NCBI GenBank assembly: GCA_963942565.1 | Contig: OZ012686.1 | Coordinates: forward strand, 34,439,699-34,503,698 | Direction: 5' to 3' | Source of the DNA: Maea johnstoni | Taxonomy: Eukaryota > Annelida > Polychaeta > Spionida > Magelonidae | DNA: 64,000 bases | Part shown: piece after piece, positions 1 through 12,117 of the stretch | Position numbering within the stretch: the stretch's first letter is position 1 | Layout: every line of letters begins with the position of its first letter | The notes under the pieces: generated by a model | What the model saw: only the letters and a program-made list of their open reading frames with translations | Told to the model about the DNA's origin: nothing | Database searches by the model: none | Made by a program: the position numbers and the translations under genes

Positions 1-12
1 ATTTTATTTCAG

Positions 13-3000
13 TTCTTTGAGGGTAAAGAATTGCGTTTGAAGCAGGAGTATTTCTTGGTGGCTGCCACCCTGCAGGACATCATTAGGCGTTTCAAATCCT
101 CCAAGTTTGGCAGCAGAGAGGCTGTTAGGAACTCATTTGACAGCTTCCCTGAAAAGGTAAAACTACAATGGCTAAGATACTAAAATGGGAGCGTAACAAT
201 TGGATGTTTGCATTTGTGGGATAAAAATATGTTACAGTAGGTCAAATGATAGTGGTTGGCTAAAATTAGATTATCTTTATCATTAGGAACTCATTCAACA
301 GTTTCCCTGATAAGGTAAAACTACAATGGCTAAGATACAAATATGGGAGCGTATTAACAATTGGATGTTTGCATTTGTGGGATAAAAATATGTTGCAGTA
401 GGTTAAATGATAGTGGTTGGCTGATAAAAGATGATTTTTATCTTTTTCAACAAATGGAGTATTGTAAATATAGGAAATATGGCTAATGCTTTAGTTTTAC
501 TCTGAAAAATATGGGTATCAAAACCACGGACAATTTTGGCGAGAAATGTAGCAAGTCAATGTTATTAACTGTTAAATCTAAGTTATAGCGCAAACTGGTA
601 TAGTCCCCCTTGAATTTTTAGTACTGCCAGTGCTTTAAATTAATCAGTTCCTTAGAGCAATATGCAAAAAAAGTTATTTGCCTCACATTTCTTAGGAGAA
701 GCTCAAGAAATAGATGCACATTTCTCACCTTGAAGGACTGATTTGATTAGTTCTGATTATTACTTGGTAAAACTTTTAAATGACCAGTAACATGCTTATG
801 AGGAATGGAATGTTTGTGTGTTACTATTTCCACCTGTGCCATAGACACATACATTTACATCTAGTAATTGGTATATGCATTGTGTACTGGCAGTGCACTC
901 TTGATGGTATTTTTTCTCGATTCTTCCTTGGAATCCTTTTTTCATTATTAGTAATAAGAATAAGTTTGGTTAATCATCAAGTGGTACTCTGATTATTTCT
1001 TCAATGTCTGAAATATATGAACTTTGTATCTCATTTCTTAGTTTTTGAAGTGGATTCAATCAAAAGCATCATTATTCTAAAATTATTCATGTTTTAAGTG
1101 TATGTAATTTGTATTGCATTGCAATCTATTTTATTTCTATATCTAAAGAGCACATATTTGTGTAATACGCTATTTGATGTATATATTTTCTTCTATGTTT
1201 TTGAAATATCTGAAAAGTAATTTACTTGCTTTCTGTTAGTGTATCACAACAATAATTGATATCTTGAATATTTTTGTATTTTTCAATGTGTATAATATTG
1301 GTAATGCTATATCACCTTGCTCTCTACTCTGTAGGTTGCCATTCAGCTGAATGACACCCATCCCTCTCTGGCCATCCCTGAGCTGATGCGTATCTTCATT
1401 GACCTTGAGGGTCTGTCGTGGGACAAGGCGTTCGAGCTGGTGAACCGGGCGTGCGCCTACACCAACCACACCGTTCTGCCCGAGGCCCTGGAGCGCTGGC
1501 CCGTCTCCATGCTGCAGGCAGTCCTGCCCAGACATCTACAGATCATCTACGAGATCAACGCTAAGTTCATGACTGTAAGTTGCTTGTCAATTGCCTATTC
1601 TGCTTCACTAGTCCGCCACGGCGCCGTTTTTACGTTGTCCCCAGACTGACTGCACATGGTCTGTCACACTCTCTGGCATATCCATGTGTGGTTAGCAAAT
1701 ATTGGGCCCCTTATTTCCTGACCTCTAAATTATCTTTACTGTAGTTTGTAGTTATGTGTGTTCAGACTTGATTGTACTGTTACTGTAGAATAGTAGCTTA
1801 ATACTACATGTAGTTAATGCTCACTAGTTATTAGCATAGTCCGTCTATGGTGCCCTCACCAGCCGTCTCCATCTCTTATTAGAAAACATAGCCACCTTCA
1901 TTACGGTGACCACTGACCTCCCATCTCTATTGACCTTTGACCTCTAAATGTCCATTTCACCTCCTCTCCGCCTCAAAATTCTGGGGACAACTGTGAAGAG
2001 CTGTTAAGCTCTGTAGCAGAACCATAACAAGTAACTTACAGTCCTGACCCTGGCTAGGTCTGCTGTATTCAAAGATGTATCATTTACTTTTTTGCTGGTT
2101 GCCTTTAGAGCTAAGTATGCTAATATAAGAATAGTTACAGTGCATGCAAGTGTTGTATTAATGAGAAAACTAAAGATGTCAGTTTTATATAAATACCTGT
2201 TTAAAGTTTAACTCGCGATCAAAGTTTGGCAATATTCATAACAATAGTTTTTGTTTATTTTACTTTTTTGAGAATAGTTTGGTATTATGCAAAAATCAAC
2301 ATTGGCTTTAGAGTTTGAATGAATTAGATTGTTTTAATCATGATTAGGTTTTGGTTTTGTTCAATAAATAGTTCTTCAGCATTTCTTGGGAGTAGGGGAG
2401 AGTTATTTACATTGTAAACCAATAATTGGTTATACTTTATTTCATTTAAATATCATAACAGCAAGTTGTTCATAACTTTTAAAAAATGATAAAATGTGGA
2501 CATCTAACATTTTTTACATGCATAGGGATATTTAGGATATTTACATCTAAAACCAATCTTTTCTGATAACTATGGTTTAATAATCTAGCCTATTAAAGAT
2601 TGGATATTGTTATTGGAAGAAATTGGGAACTATATTGTTGTTGGAATTAGTTGTTTGACATGGGCTTTATTCATAATTAAGTGCAACAAACTGTCTATAT
2701 CTCAAGTGTTTCATATCAGAGCATATCTTACAAGGCACAAGTGTATGTGCCCAAACAGATCTATTTGTGCACCTGGGCATGGATAGATTGGTTTGGGTGA
2801 GTATTGTTGTTTAACATTGTGAGCCTATTGCAGCAAGTTGCGGAGCGCTGGCCCGGGGACTTTGACCGTTTGCGTCGCATGTCCCTCGTGGAAGAGGAGG
2901 GGGAGAAGCGTATCAACATGGCCAATCTGTGCATCGTTGGTAGCCACGCCGTCAATGGTGTGGCCGCAATTCACTCCGAGATCATCAAAACCGATACGTG

Positions 3001-6000
3001 AGTACCCATTCAGGTCTTACGGCACTTTTAGGAATCCCAGTTTAATTTTCCTGAAACTTTGCATGAGGAAAGAACATCACACAGTGATCTTCCAAATTCA
3101 TGGGGTCATCACTTTGTTTGTTTTTCATATATTTTTGAAAAAATGATGCAATTTATATCAAAAGCATCTCATTTTCAAAAATTGCTTTCTTTCTTTGCTA
3201 AATGTATCCCTTCAGAGATTCTGACACTGCCTGAAATACTGTTCTGCCATGTTGAAATTATTTTTCTGCTGTTTTATTGGAAGTATGGGGCAAAATCATG
3301 GAATTTGAGAATTGTTAAGTTTAATTTTCACCAAATGTTGTCTAAACTATCTACAAAATGGTCTTAACAAGGAGACATAAAGAAATGATTCTATATGGCA
3401 CAAAAACATGTAGACATGAATGATTGGATGAAATTATATTCTTTCCTTTTCAATGTATTTCTCATATGTCCAGGTTCAAGGACTTTAATGAGGTTTTCCT
3501 AGAAAAGTTCCAGAAAAAGGCCAATAGATTAATTATTTGCTCCTCCTTGCTGAATGTATATCTTATTTGACCAGGTTCAAGGACTTGGCTGAGTTTTTCC
3601 CAGACAATTTCCAGAATAAGACCAATAGATTAATCATTTGCTTCTCCTTACTGAATGTATTTCTTATTTGACCATGTTCAAGGACTTAAATGAGTTTTTC
3701 CCAGAAAAGTTCCAGAATAAGACCAATAGATTAATTTTTTGCTCCTCCTTACTGAATGTATATCTTATTTGACCAGGTTCAAAGACTTTAATGAGTTTTA
3801 CCCAGAAAAGTTCCAAAATAAGCCCAATAGATTAATTGTTTGCTCCTCCTTACTGAATGTATTTCTTATTTGACCAGGTTCAAGGACTTTCATGAGTTTT
3901 TCCCAGACAAGTTCCAGAATAAGACCAATGGTATCACACCCCGCCGCTGGCTGCTTCTCTGCAATCCTGGCCTCTCCGATGTCATCGCTGACGTGAGTAC
4001 ACTTTGGAATTTGATAATTCTGTTTTAGTCACTTTTTCAGCCATATTGCGGTGGGATTTGAATCCGGACAGTGGTGAGAGACAGCTAGCAGTCAGGGGCA
4101 AGGCGTTAGACCACTCGGCCATCAGGGCAGGCCCAGTACACTTTGGTTAAGCTGCTCCTGCATAAAGCACTACAATGGTCTCTCATATATGGCAATGATA
4201 ATCTATGAAAGTGTGAAAAATGTCTGACTCTCAGTCTTGTACATTCTTTTTGAATAACTGGCATGATTTTGATATTAGATTTATAATAAGTCTTTCTTAT
4301 CAGACACTCAAATATGTGGCTGGATGTCACAAGGACTATTAAGTTCAGCATCTGTTTCAATGACCTTGCAGTATTTATTCATAGTCGCAATTTGATAACC
4401 ATCAGAATCTAAAATGGAACTAGGACAATGATAACCATATGAATCACAAAATGAAACAAAATCCAATTCAAGTAAAATCCTGTTTATTCCACTGCTATCT
4501 TCTAATAGCATCTTCTAATGATTTTCTTGAATATCAGTAATGTTTAAGAAAATTGGTGAGGCGTTGTTGGCAACTAAGTGTCCTCCATCTTCTAATGATT
4601 TTCTTTATTATCTGTAATGTTTTAGAAAATTGGCGAGGCGTGGGTGACGGACCTGAGCCAGCTGCGTAAGCTGGAGAAGTTCGTCGGCAACTAAGTGTCC
4701 TCTATCTTCTAATGATTTTCCTTATTATCTGTAATGTTTTAGAAAATTGGCGAGGCGAGGGTGACGGACCTGAGCCAGCTGCGTAAGCTGGAGAAGTTTG
4801 TTGGGAACTAAGCGTCCTCCATCTTCTAATGACTTTCTTTATTATCTGTAATGTTTTAGAAAATTGGCGAGGCGTGGGTGACAGACCTGAGCCAGCTGCG
4901 TAAGCTGGAGAAGTTCGTCGGCAACGAGGCGTTCGTGCGCGCCGTGATGAAGGTCAAGCAGGAGAACAAGATGAAGCTGGCCGCCTACATCCAGAAGGAG
5001 TACAAGGTGACAGTGGACCCCACATCCATGTTTGACATCCAGGTGAAGAGGATCCACGAGTACAAGCGCCAGCTGATGAACATCCTGCACATCATCACCG
5101 CCTACAACAGGATCAAGAAGGACCCCAACAAGACCTTCGTGCCCAGGACCGTCATGATCGGTGGAAAGGTGAGATTACTATTTGATACTGGACTCAATGG
5201 CGCAGTGGCAAGATTGCCAGCTAGAGTGCTGGAAAACATGTAGTCCAGAGTTCAACCCCAGGCTGAGTCGAGTAGGGGTTCGATTCCTCTATAAACTTGG
5301 ACAACAACCGAAAACCTTCATTTCTTACTCTTTATTGGGGGTAATGGGGTATCCAAGATTTCTTTTAGGGGGTTCGTTTTGTTGGGTGAGTCGCAATTGG
5401 CAGAGAGGGGTATCCTCCATCCAGGATTTCCTTGAGGGGTTTTGGGGTAGTTCTATGGGGTGGGGGTCTTTATTAGCTGAAAGATCTATATAATCAAGAG
5501 GGATCCCATCAAGTCATTCTTCCCAGGACTGTCATAAATATCAGAAACGGGAGCTTACTGTTTGATGTGCACAATGATAAGGCGGAAATCTGCTAGTCCA
5601 AACTTCTTGATGTGCAAATCTAAGATATCTGTGTAGGGGGTACGTTCTGTGTGGGGGGTTGTGCATTTCAACAGAGAGGAAGATCTACAGAATCAAGAAG
5701 GACCACTACAAATTATTTGTGCACAGGACTGTCTGAAAGCTAATCAACCTAATTTAACTTGTACTAAGCAAATTTCATTATTGACTTTGGACCACAAATT
5801 ATATGATAATAAAGATACTTTGTAGATAAATTAATTTATTTTGGAAATTTGCTATGTAGGAAAGGGCTTACCAATTCAAGAGCTTTACCCTCTTTTAAAC
5901 AGGCATGATGTACTGATTTTCTAATGCCTGCTTCCTTATGAAAACTGGCTCAATCACTTTACATGTATTTCCCTGACACTCAACTTTTATATATGATAAC

Positions 6001-9000
6001 CCCTAGGCAATACCATTTACTATTGAAATGCATTCAAATCGCATAATATTTATACATTTCTTTTGCTTGTAGGCTGCTCCAGGTTATCATGTAGCCAAGC
6101 TGATCATCAAGCTCTTTAACAACGTGGGCCGCGTGGTCAACAATGACCCCATTGTTGGTAACCGCCTCAAGTGCGTGTACCTGGAGAACTACCGAGTGTC
6201 GCTGGCTGAGAAGGTCATTCCAGCTGCCGACCTCAGCGAGCAGATCTCTCTGGCTGGTACAGAGGCCTCCGGAACTGGAAACATGAAATTCCAGGTAGGT
6301 AAACATGCATGCCCAACCAGGCGCAGACAATAGTAAGAGAATTATTATTAAAGTCTCACCCATTATGGAATTGTACAAACATGACACAATGAGAACAATG
6401 GAAGGTCACTTTCGACCTATGAGAGACATGCACAACCAGGCTCAGACAATAGCAAGAGAATTTTCATTAAAGTCTCACCCATTATGGAATTGTACAAACA
6501 TGACACAATGAGTGTAATCGACGGTCAATTTTGATCTACGAGAGACATGCCCGACCAGGCGCAGACAATGGCAAGAGAATTTTTATTGAATTCTTACCCA
6601 TTATGGAATTGTACAGACTTGAAACAATGAGAACAATGGAAGGTCTGTTTTGATCTACGAGAGACATGCACAACCAGGCTCAGACAATAGTGGTGGCCTG
6701 ACTAGCCTTAAGAATATGCACAATTGTAAAAAAAAGAAATGGGGGTAGTTTTGAATTATTATAACTTACTGTTATAGTCATCTTGATTGTAAAAAAATCT
6801 GAGTTTATTCAAGGCTATAGTTTAAAGTCATCTAAGAAAACCAGAACTTTGTTTATTTCAAGTCCATCTCTGCTTTGTTTTCTAGTTGAATGGCGGTTTG
6901 ACTATCGGAACTCTTGATGGTGCCAATGTAGAAATGCAGGAAGAAATGGGAGCCGATAACATTTTCATTTTCGGCATGACTGTCGATGATGTCGCAGCTT
7001 TATGGAAGAAGGGGTAAGACGGTCTATGGGAAGAAACGAAAACTAAATCATGGCTGTATGTAATTTCCCTGAGTGCATGACACATTTACATTGATAATTT
7101 GCAAGCCTTTTTAAGCAGAAAACATGTCATAGATTAATATAATTAACACATAAGGCACACTAAAATAGATTCCCTTGTATGTGTAAGTTCCATACTACCA
7201 TAGAAGATGTGTTGAATTAATGATCAATGTCTGATATTTGCAATTGCGGTATAGAATTTGATGTAAAAACACTCTTATTTGTATGTCACCGTTACTGAAG
7301 ATTCTGATGTATTTCCTGATTTTGTTTTACAGTTATAGGCCTAGAGATTACTATGAGAAGAATGCAGAGCTGAAGCAGGCTCTAGACCAGATCCACAATG
7401 GCTTCTTCTCCCCAGAAAATCCGCATCTCTTCCATGACCTCACAAACCATCTATTCAATGATGATAGGTAAGAGTGCTTCCATTAGAAATGGGGGAAAGG
7501 GGAAATCAGAAAGTTTCCCTCTTTTCAGTAATAAAAGTCTAAGAGAACAGGGTTATCATAAAATCAGCATCTCTTCCGTGACCTCACAAACCATCTATTG
7601 AATGGTGATAGGTAAGAGCAGTTCCATTAGAAATGGGGGAAAATGGAAATTCAGAAAGTTTCCATTTTTTTACCGAAGATTCTCAAAAATCATAGGGACT
7701 ACTCAGGATGTCAGAAAACTGTTATGAAACTAGAATTATGAAAATAACTAATAGTCTTTAGAGTCAAAAAATGGAGGGAAAAACTGTGTATTAAATTGTT
7801 AAAGATACTTATGGATGTGTTTAAACAAGAAGATTTCTATTAACTTTTTCATATATAAAGTAACCTATATGTTTTGCTGAATTCCTGACTGTGTTCATAA
7901 TAAATAAAAAGGTGCACAAGGACTTCAAGGAAGGTAAGGTTCCATATGCTTTCACTGGATTTATTTGTCATGGCACAGGGGTCTATCCATCCAAATATTA
8001 CACAACATAGGTGCTGCAATTATTATTTTAAAACAAGACTGTACAGTTAGTAATATTAATACATTATCCACGCTTTTTGTTTTGAAAAATTTAATTCATA
8101 AGTCTCTCCTAAAAATATTGTGGGCATTGTTGCCTTTTTTATTATGAATTAGGGTTATATACCCTAAGACTCATCTATCCTTAAAAATGCACCAGGTAGA
8201 TATAAGTGACTATAATCTAATTTTTGCAAACCTAGTAGAGTGAACTGTACAAATTTTTTTGGAATTAATCTGATCAGAAATCTTTCATGATATGATATAT
8301 CATCATGCATTTACATAATTGCATAAGGATGCCCAAAGAAAATCACTTTTTACTTAAAGGTGAGAGAAATAATTCTCAGTCATTCAGCAAAAAGGGCATC
8401 TCCTCTTCCTCAGCAATCTGACTTCTATTATTTCAGGTATATGTTATTAGCTGATTTTGATGCCTATATTCAAAAACAAGATGAGGTCAATACTCTCTAC
8501 ACTGTAAGTACTCTGTCCCATGCTAGGGGTCTGCCATGCCAGGGCCCTGTGAGGAGTGCCAGGGAAAGGGCTGTGCGCGGTAAAAGTGGGTATGGCGAGC
8601 TACAAAGATATGTGGAAAAATCAAGTTTTTTGTGCATAGCAGTTGTTTTGGTCCTGTGTTTGGTTAATTCAAAACCATTTGCTTTTAATGAAGACGGTTT
8701 TGTATTTGCTCTTTTGATTCGATAATTCATTCATATATCATGATATCATTTTGATTTCATTTTTCTTTCTTCTAATTTCAAGTTTTTTTAATTTCTTTAT
8801 TTTATGTTATGAACATCATGTATTTTTGTTTGTTTTTGTGTTGTTTTTTTATGTATTTTTTACATCTTCCAAATTTATAGAAAAGTTGGTATTTCATATC
8901 TTGCCCAAGCTCTGAAATGCCATTCCTACTTTTGCCTGCTACCAGCGCCTCCTGAGCACCCCTACACAGGGTGGGGGTATGATGCCTGGATTCTTTGTGA

Positions 9001-10663
9001 ACATATTTTTTCCTTGTTCCTTGAAGGTACGCTCTGTTAGCTGACTACGACGCCTACATCAAGGCACAGGATGCCGTCAATGCTCTCTATGCTGTAAGTG
9101 CTGCCCCTGCAACCTGCGCCGTACCATGCTGAAACATTCCTAGTCCCCACTGCATTTACACATTCATGATCTCAGGCATGATCTTTGCTAGGATTTAGAA
9201 ACTGGGTGCTCAAAATTGGCAATTCTTAGATTTTGGGGGGTCCGCTTTTCCTTGGAAGACCATAATATACTAAAATTATAAACATGAACATGTATTTACT
9301 CATTGGAGTGTGACATAATACCCTTTTACAATATCCTTGAAATTATGTGTATTAGGTTAAAAAAATAATTATATGCTTGAAATTGACATTTTTAGAAATT
9401 ACTCACAAGAGCTTTTGAGAGTTTGGGTGTCCAAATAACGACCAGACACCCTGCTTGCTAAGAATATGCCCTCAGGCCCCTTAGACAAGTGATGTCCATA
9501 TCTATGGTACTTATGAATATAAGTTTGGAATAAAGAAAATTCATAGAATATCTGAACTAAGTTTGGCTAAAAAAAAAATTCTTTTTGGCTGAAATATACT
9601 ACCAAATAGTCGGGCATTTTTGACTCATGCAGGCATGAGTTTATTTTTATAAATCCAAGTCAACAAAATCTCTAATTCTACACAGAATTAAGTTTTGACT
9701 TTGAGTTCTGTGAGTTTTGTTTAACCAACTTAATCACAGAAGGTGTGTAAGAAATTTTAAAAAGGGTAGGATCAAAATTGGAAAATTTTGAATAGATTTT
9801 GTAAAACATTTATTTCCACATAGAGGATTAAACCAAAGTGGTTTCTCTGTGAATTAGTGCTTGCACTAGAAATGTTTCAGTGATGTGGACCAGGTACTAG
9901 CATGCAGCGAATTTTATATCAGTGTGGTTTGCTTGTATATTAATTCCTTTTTTTGCAGTAGGATATTCCATGCTTAGCAGGGCTAAGGAGCTTTGTTTGC
10001 TACTAGATCTTTACTCCTGCTTTTGTTTATTCACATGCTGTATGTGTCATTGAAATTAATATTAGATGCTTTGGATGTTACTGTTCCTTAAGAATGAAGC
10101 TTCTGAATTTATACAAGGGATGAAATATTGTCTAGCATGCCCAAGGAACCAGCTGTCTCAGAAATCTGGTTCTTTTTTCCCATCATGGAGTACCCATAGA
10201 GGCCCTTTTCTCACCCACTGGAAAACACATTCTATTCTGGTTATCTTCGACCTCCCTTTTACAGAAACTGTGTGTTCCAATAATGGTCATCAGATTTGAA
10301 TATTTGAAAAATGAAATTTTAAAAAAGTACAAAAAGTTCTGAAATTCCTTCTGATTGCTTATGTAGGATAATCATTGTAAAAATTGTTCTCTGTTCTCTG
10401 TAGAATGATATATATTTTAAGTTGGGTTAATGAAATCTGAATATTTGTAAGAATAAATAAATATTTTTGATTCCAGGCCAATCAGTATCATTTGCCCTGT
10501 CAATTACTTTCTATTTGTACAACTCTCAATGTTAAATTCTATTCCTGCATGCTTCCATGAGTGTCATTAACTTAGTAGATGTCCATGTACTGTACATCAG
10601 GTTATTTTTCTGGTGGTTTTATTTGCTGTCTTTTGCCATGTGGAAAACATGGACCACAAAATT

Positions 10664-10722
<59 letters not shown>

Positions 10723-12117
10723 AAAAGAATCAAATACAAACAGAAAAGGATTTTAAAAGATGATTTATAAACAGCTAGTTTTCATTCTTCATTGTCCTTT
10801 CCATTACAAAGGCATGCATGACTTTAGCATTAGGTGCTCTACTAGTCATATTTTTTCAATATTCAGAGAAACAAACTTGGCCAAAGCAGAAATCAAATTT
10901 GCAGAATACAGCAAACTTGTACCTAGATGTACAGTATTTTGTGTTCATACTAAGCTAACTTACTGTGGCCATCAAAAGGCTGGTTGCATGCCCCCATCTC
11001 CCCTCTTGATTAATATGCTCTCATTGGCTGATGCTATGATTTCCTTTTTTATGCTTATTTCAACATATAATATGATAAGGCTGTATGTGCTATCTTAATA
11101 CTGGTGCTATTTTGTGATGTGGCTATATGTATTAACTTGAGAAGGCTGAGTCACCCATACAGTGCAGGCCAGAAGCATATTATATGGAAACATGTAATCA
11201 ATGAAGATATGACCTGATAAGCATTGACTTATCAAAAATCAAGTTAGTTTATTATGAAATGGGTTCAGCAATCCCCTCGAAACACCTTTTTATCCATAAC
11301 TATGAGATGTTTTACTCCAAAAATCTTACTCCCTGATGGGGGGGGGGGGATACTTTTGTGATGCTTCGTGTATTTCTTATCAAAAGAACTTTCAGGCACT
11401 ATATACTTTGTATAGGCAGAATTATCAAATAAAAGTCTCAGAAATTAACCCCATAAGCAACCTGGATTACTCATCACTGCAGTGTTATTGTATGCTGTAA
11501 TTGCATGCTTCATGACTAGTTAAGTTCTATTCCTGTTTATATGATTTATCACTTTTTCAGTGTTTAACGATAGAAATATTGTAGGTCCTGTCAGTGACTC
11601 TTAAACTGAGGTTTTTGTAAGATTATTTAGTCCAGACCAACATTACTCCATTTGGAATTGAAAATCACAGCAAGAAGGAAGCAGTATCAATTTCTAAAGA
11701 TTCTTTGGATAGAAATTGAATTTAATACTTGGGAAAATACTTAGAACGTTGTCAAAACTATAATCACAGTATTTAAAGTTAACTTGGTATTCAAAATGCA
11801 CACTACAGGCAGTAAATACATTTCGGTAATAGCCACCTGTCCTAAAAGGTTGGAATGGAGTCATCCCATCAGCTGTTAAACATTTGAAATTATTTTAACA
11901 AATATTAAAATGATTTTGTACTGTGGTTTTCTTACAGAACCCTATCGCCTGGGCCAAGAAGTGCATCTACAATATCGCTGCCTCCGGCAAGTTCTCAAGT
12001 GACCGCACAATTGCTCAGTACGCCCGTGAAATCTGGGGCGTGGAGCCCAACATGATCAAGCTGCCCGCCCCCCATGAGGCCCCACTGAGGGAACAGGAGA
12101 CTGCACCAAAACCCTAG
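13..12117 (+). CDS. PYG: glycogen phosphorylase, C-terminal two thirds (5' partial)
   Basis: Glycogen phosphorylase releases glucose-1-phosphate from glycogen in the cytosol, using pyridoxal phosphate (PLP). Exons with consistent GT-AG phases: 13-156, 1335-1574, 2834-2997, 3878-3992, 4860-5168, 6073-6294, 6886-7013, 7333-7467, then either 8437-8503 or 9027-9093, and 11938-12117. They encode about 567 residues, matching vertebrate PYGM/L/B from the 280s loop ([14 protein letters not shown]) to the C-terminus (about 842 residues in vertebrates). Visible landmarks are [11 protein letters not shown] and the phosphorylase signature [10 protein letters not shown], whose PLP lysine is codon 6286-6288 just before an intron. 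The protein ends after [18 protein letters not shown] plus a short proline-rich tail. Coding GC is well above that of the introns. The regulatory N-terminus lies upstream of the window. Vertebrates have three paralogues; this invertebrate gene cannot be assigned to one. Exon borders are repeatedly duplicated (see repeats). Confidence 0.96.
127..440 (+). repeat. 158-bp tandem duplication over the first visible PYG exon's donor site
   Basis: Copy one starts in the exon tail (AGGAACTCATT, 127) and runs through the donor into the intron. Copy two starts at 285 with the same exon tail and a GATAAG|GTAAAAC donor. The duplicated donor is 158 bp downstream. Using it would retain intron sequence containing a stop, so it is probably a decoy. 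Confidence 0.88.
3474..3877 (+). repeat. four decayed 101-bp copies of the PYG exon 4 acceptor region
   Basis: Copies start at 3474, 3575, 3676 and 3777, and the real exon starts at 3878, so the spacing is exactly 101 bp. Each has a polypyrimidine/CAG acceptor (CATG in the third copy), then the first 45 or so exon bases (FKDF.EFFP.KFQNKTN), then AGATTAAT and the next intron stretch. No copy has the rest of the exon (GITPRRW onward) or its donor. They are decoy acceptors made by tandem duplication. Confidence 0.9.
4041..4128 (-). repeat. tRNA-like sequence (degenerate tRNA or SINE head)
   Basis: On the minus strand an A-box-like TGGCCGAGTGG (4111-4121) and a B-box-like GGATTCAAATCC (4054-4065) are spaced as in a class II tRNA with a long variable arm. 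A GACTGCTAG segment resembles a serine tRNA anticodon loop. The two ends do not pair as an acceptor stem, so this is more likely a tRNA-derived SINE head or pseudo-tRNA than a working tRNA gene. Confidence 0.5.
4549..4859 (+). repeat. 117-bp tandem copies of the PYG exon 5 start
   Basis: Partial copies begin at 4549 (internally deleted), 4626 and 4743; the real exon begins at 4860. The 4626 and 4743 copies keep the TTTTAG acceptor and 22 in-frame codons almost identical to the real exon ([19 protein letters not shown]). Each then hits an in-frame TAA (4692 and 4809) where exon sequence joins the duplicated intron. Splicing to a copy would give a premature stop. Confidence 0.92.
5190..5300 (+). 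repeat. tRNA-derived SINE-like fragment
   Basis: Within PYG intron 5, TGGCGCAGTGG (5198-5208) matches a polymerase III A box. Two B-box-like stretches follow, AGTTCAACCCC near 5249 and GGTTCGATTCC at 5277-5287. No tRNA fold is apparent. A tRNA-headed SINE is the simplest reading; its 3' limit is unclear. Confidence 0.5.
6308..6690 (+). repeat. 119-bp intronic tandem repeat, about 3.2 copies
   Basis: Units beginning CATGC(C/A)C(A/G)ACCAGGC start at 6308, 6427, 6546 and 6665, so the period is 119 bp. Each contains CCCATTATGGAATTGTACA. The array lies just after the donor of the exon holding the PLP lysine. Confidence 0.9.
7423..7670 (+). repeat. 144-bp tandem duplication over the PYG exon 8 donor site
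   Basis: The last 45 bases of the exon plus donor and flank (GCATCTCTTCC...GATAG|GTAAGAG) recur at 7567 with a few changes, including an in-frame TGA. The second donor is intact. Confidence 0.9.
8437..8503 (+). other. PYG alternative exon 9a
   Basis: A 67-nt exon between TTTCAG and GTAAGT encodes [14 protein letters not shown] then DEVNTLYT. It has the same length, phase and alignment as the exon at 9027-9093. Both correspond to the DYEDYIKCQ segment near the C-terminus of vertebrate phosphorylase. Exon 9a is intact and codes without stops. Confidence 0.85.
9027..9093 (+). other. PYG alternative exon 9b
   Basis: A 67-nt exon between TTGAAG and GTAAGT encodes [14 protein letters not shown] then DAVNALYA. 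It is slightly closer to vertebrate phosphorylase than 9a. If spliced after 9a it reads GTA CGC TCT GTT AGC TGA, a stop at the sixth codon. Only one of the pair can be used per transcript. Confidence 0.88.
9183..9475 (+). repeat. dispersed repeat ending AGACACCCTGCTTGCTAA
   Basis: This intronic stretch shares its right end (GACACCCTGCTTGCTAA) and GGGTGTCCAAA-like motifs with 26110-26450. Reverse-complement ends occur near 24897 and 34990. It is a decayed interspersed element; exact limits are uncertain. Confidence 0.45.
10665..10719 (+). repeat. (CA)n microsatellite
   Basis: An uninterrupted CA dinucleotide run of about 55 bp lies in the large last PYG intron (9094-11937). Apart from this run and a short G-tract near 11340, nothing else is recognised in that intron. 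Confidence 0.97.

Noticed and set aside
4041-4128. A working tRNA-Ser gene
   Set aside because: A and B boxes are present, but the acceptor stem does not pair; kept only as tRNA-like.
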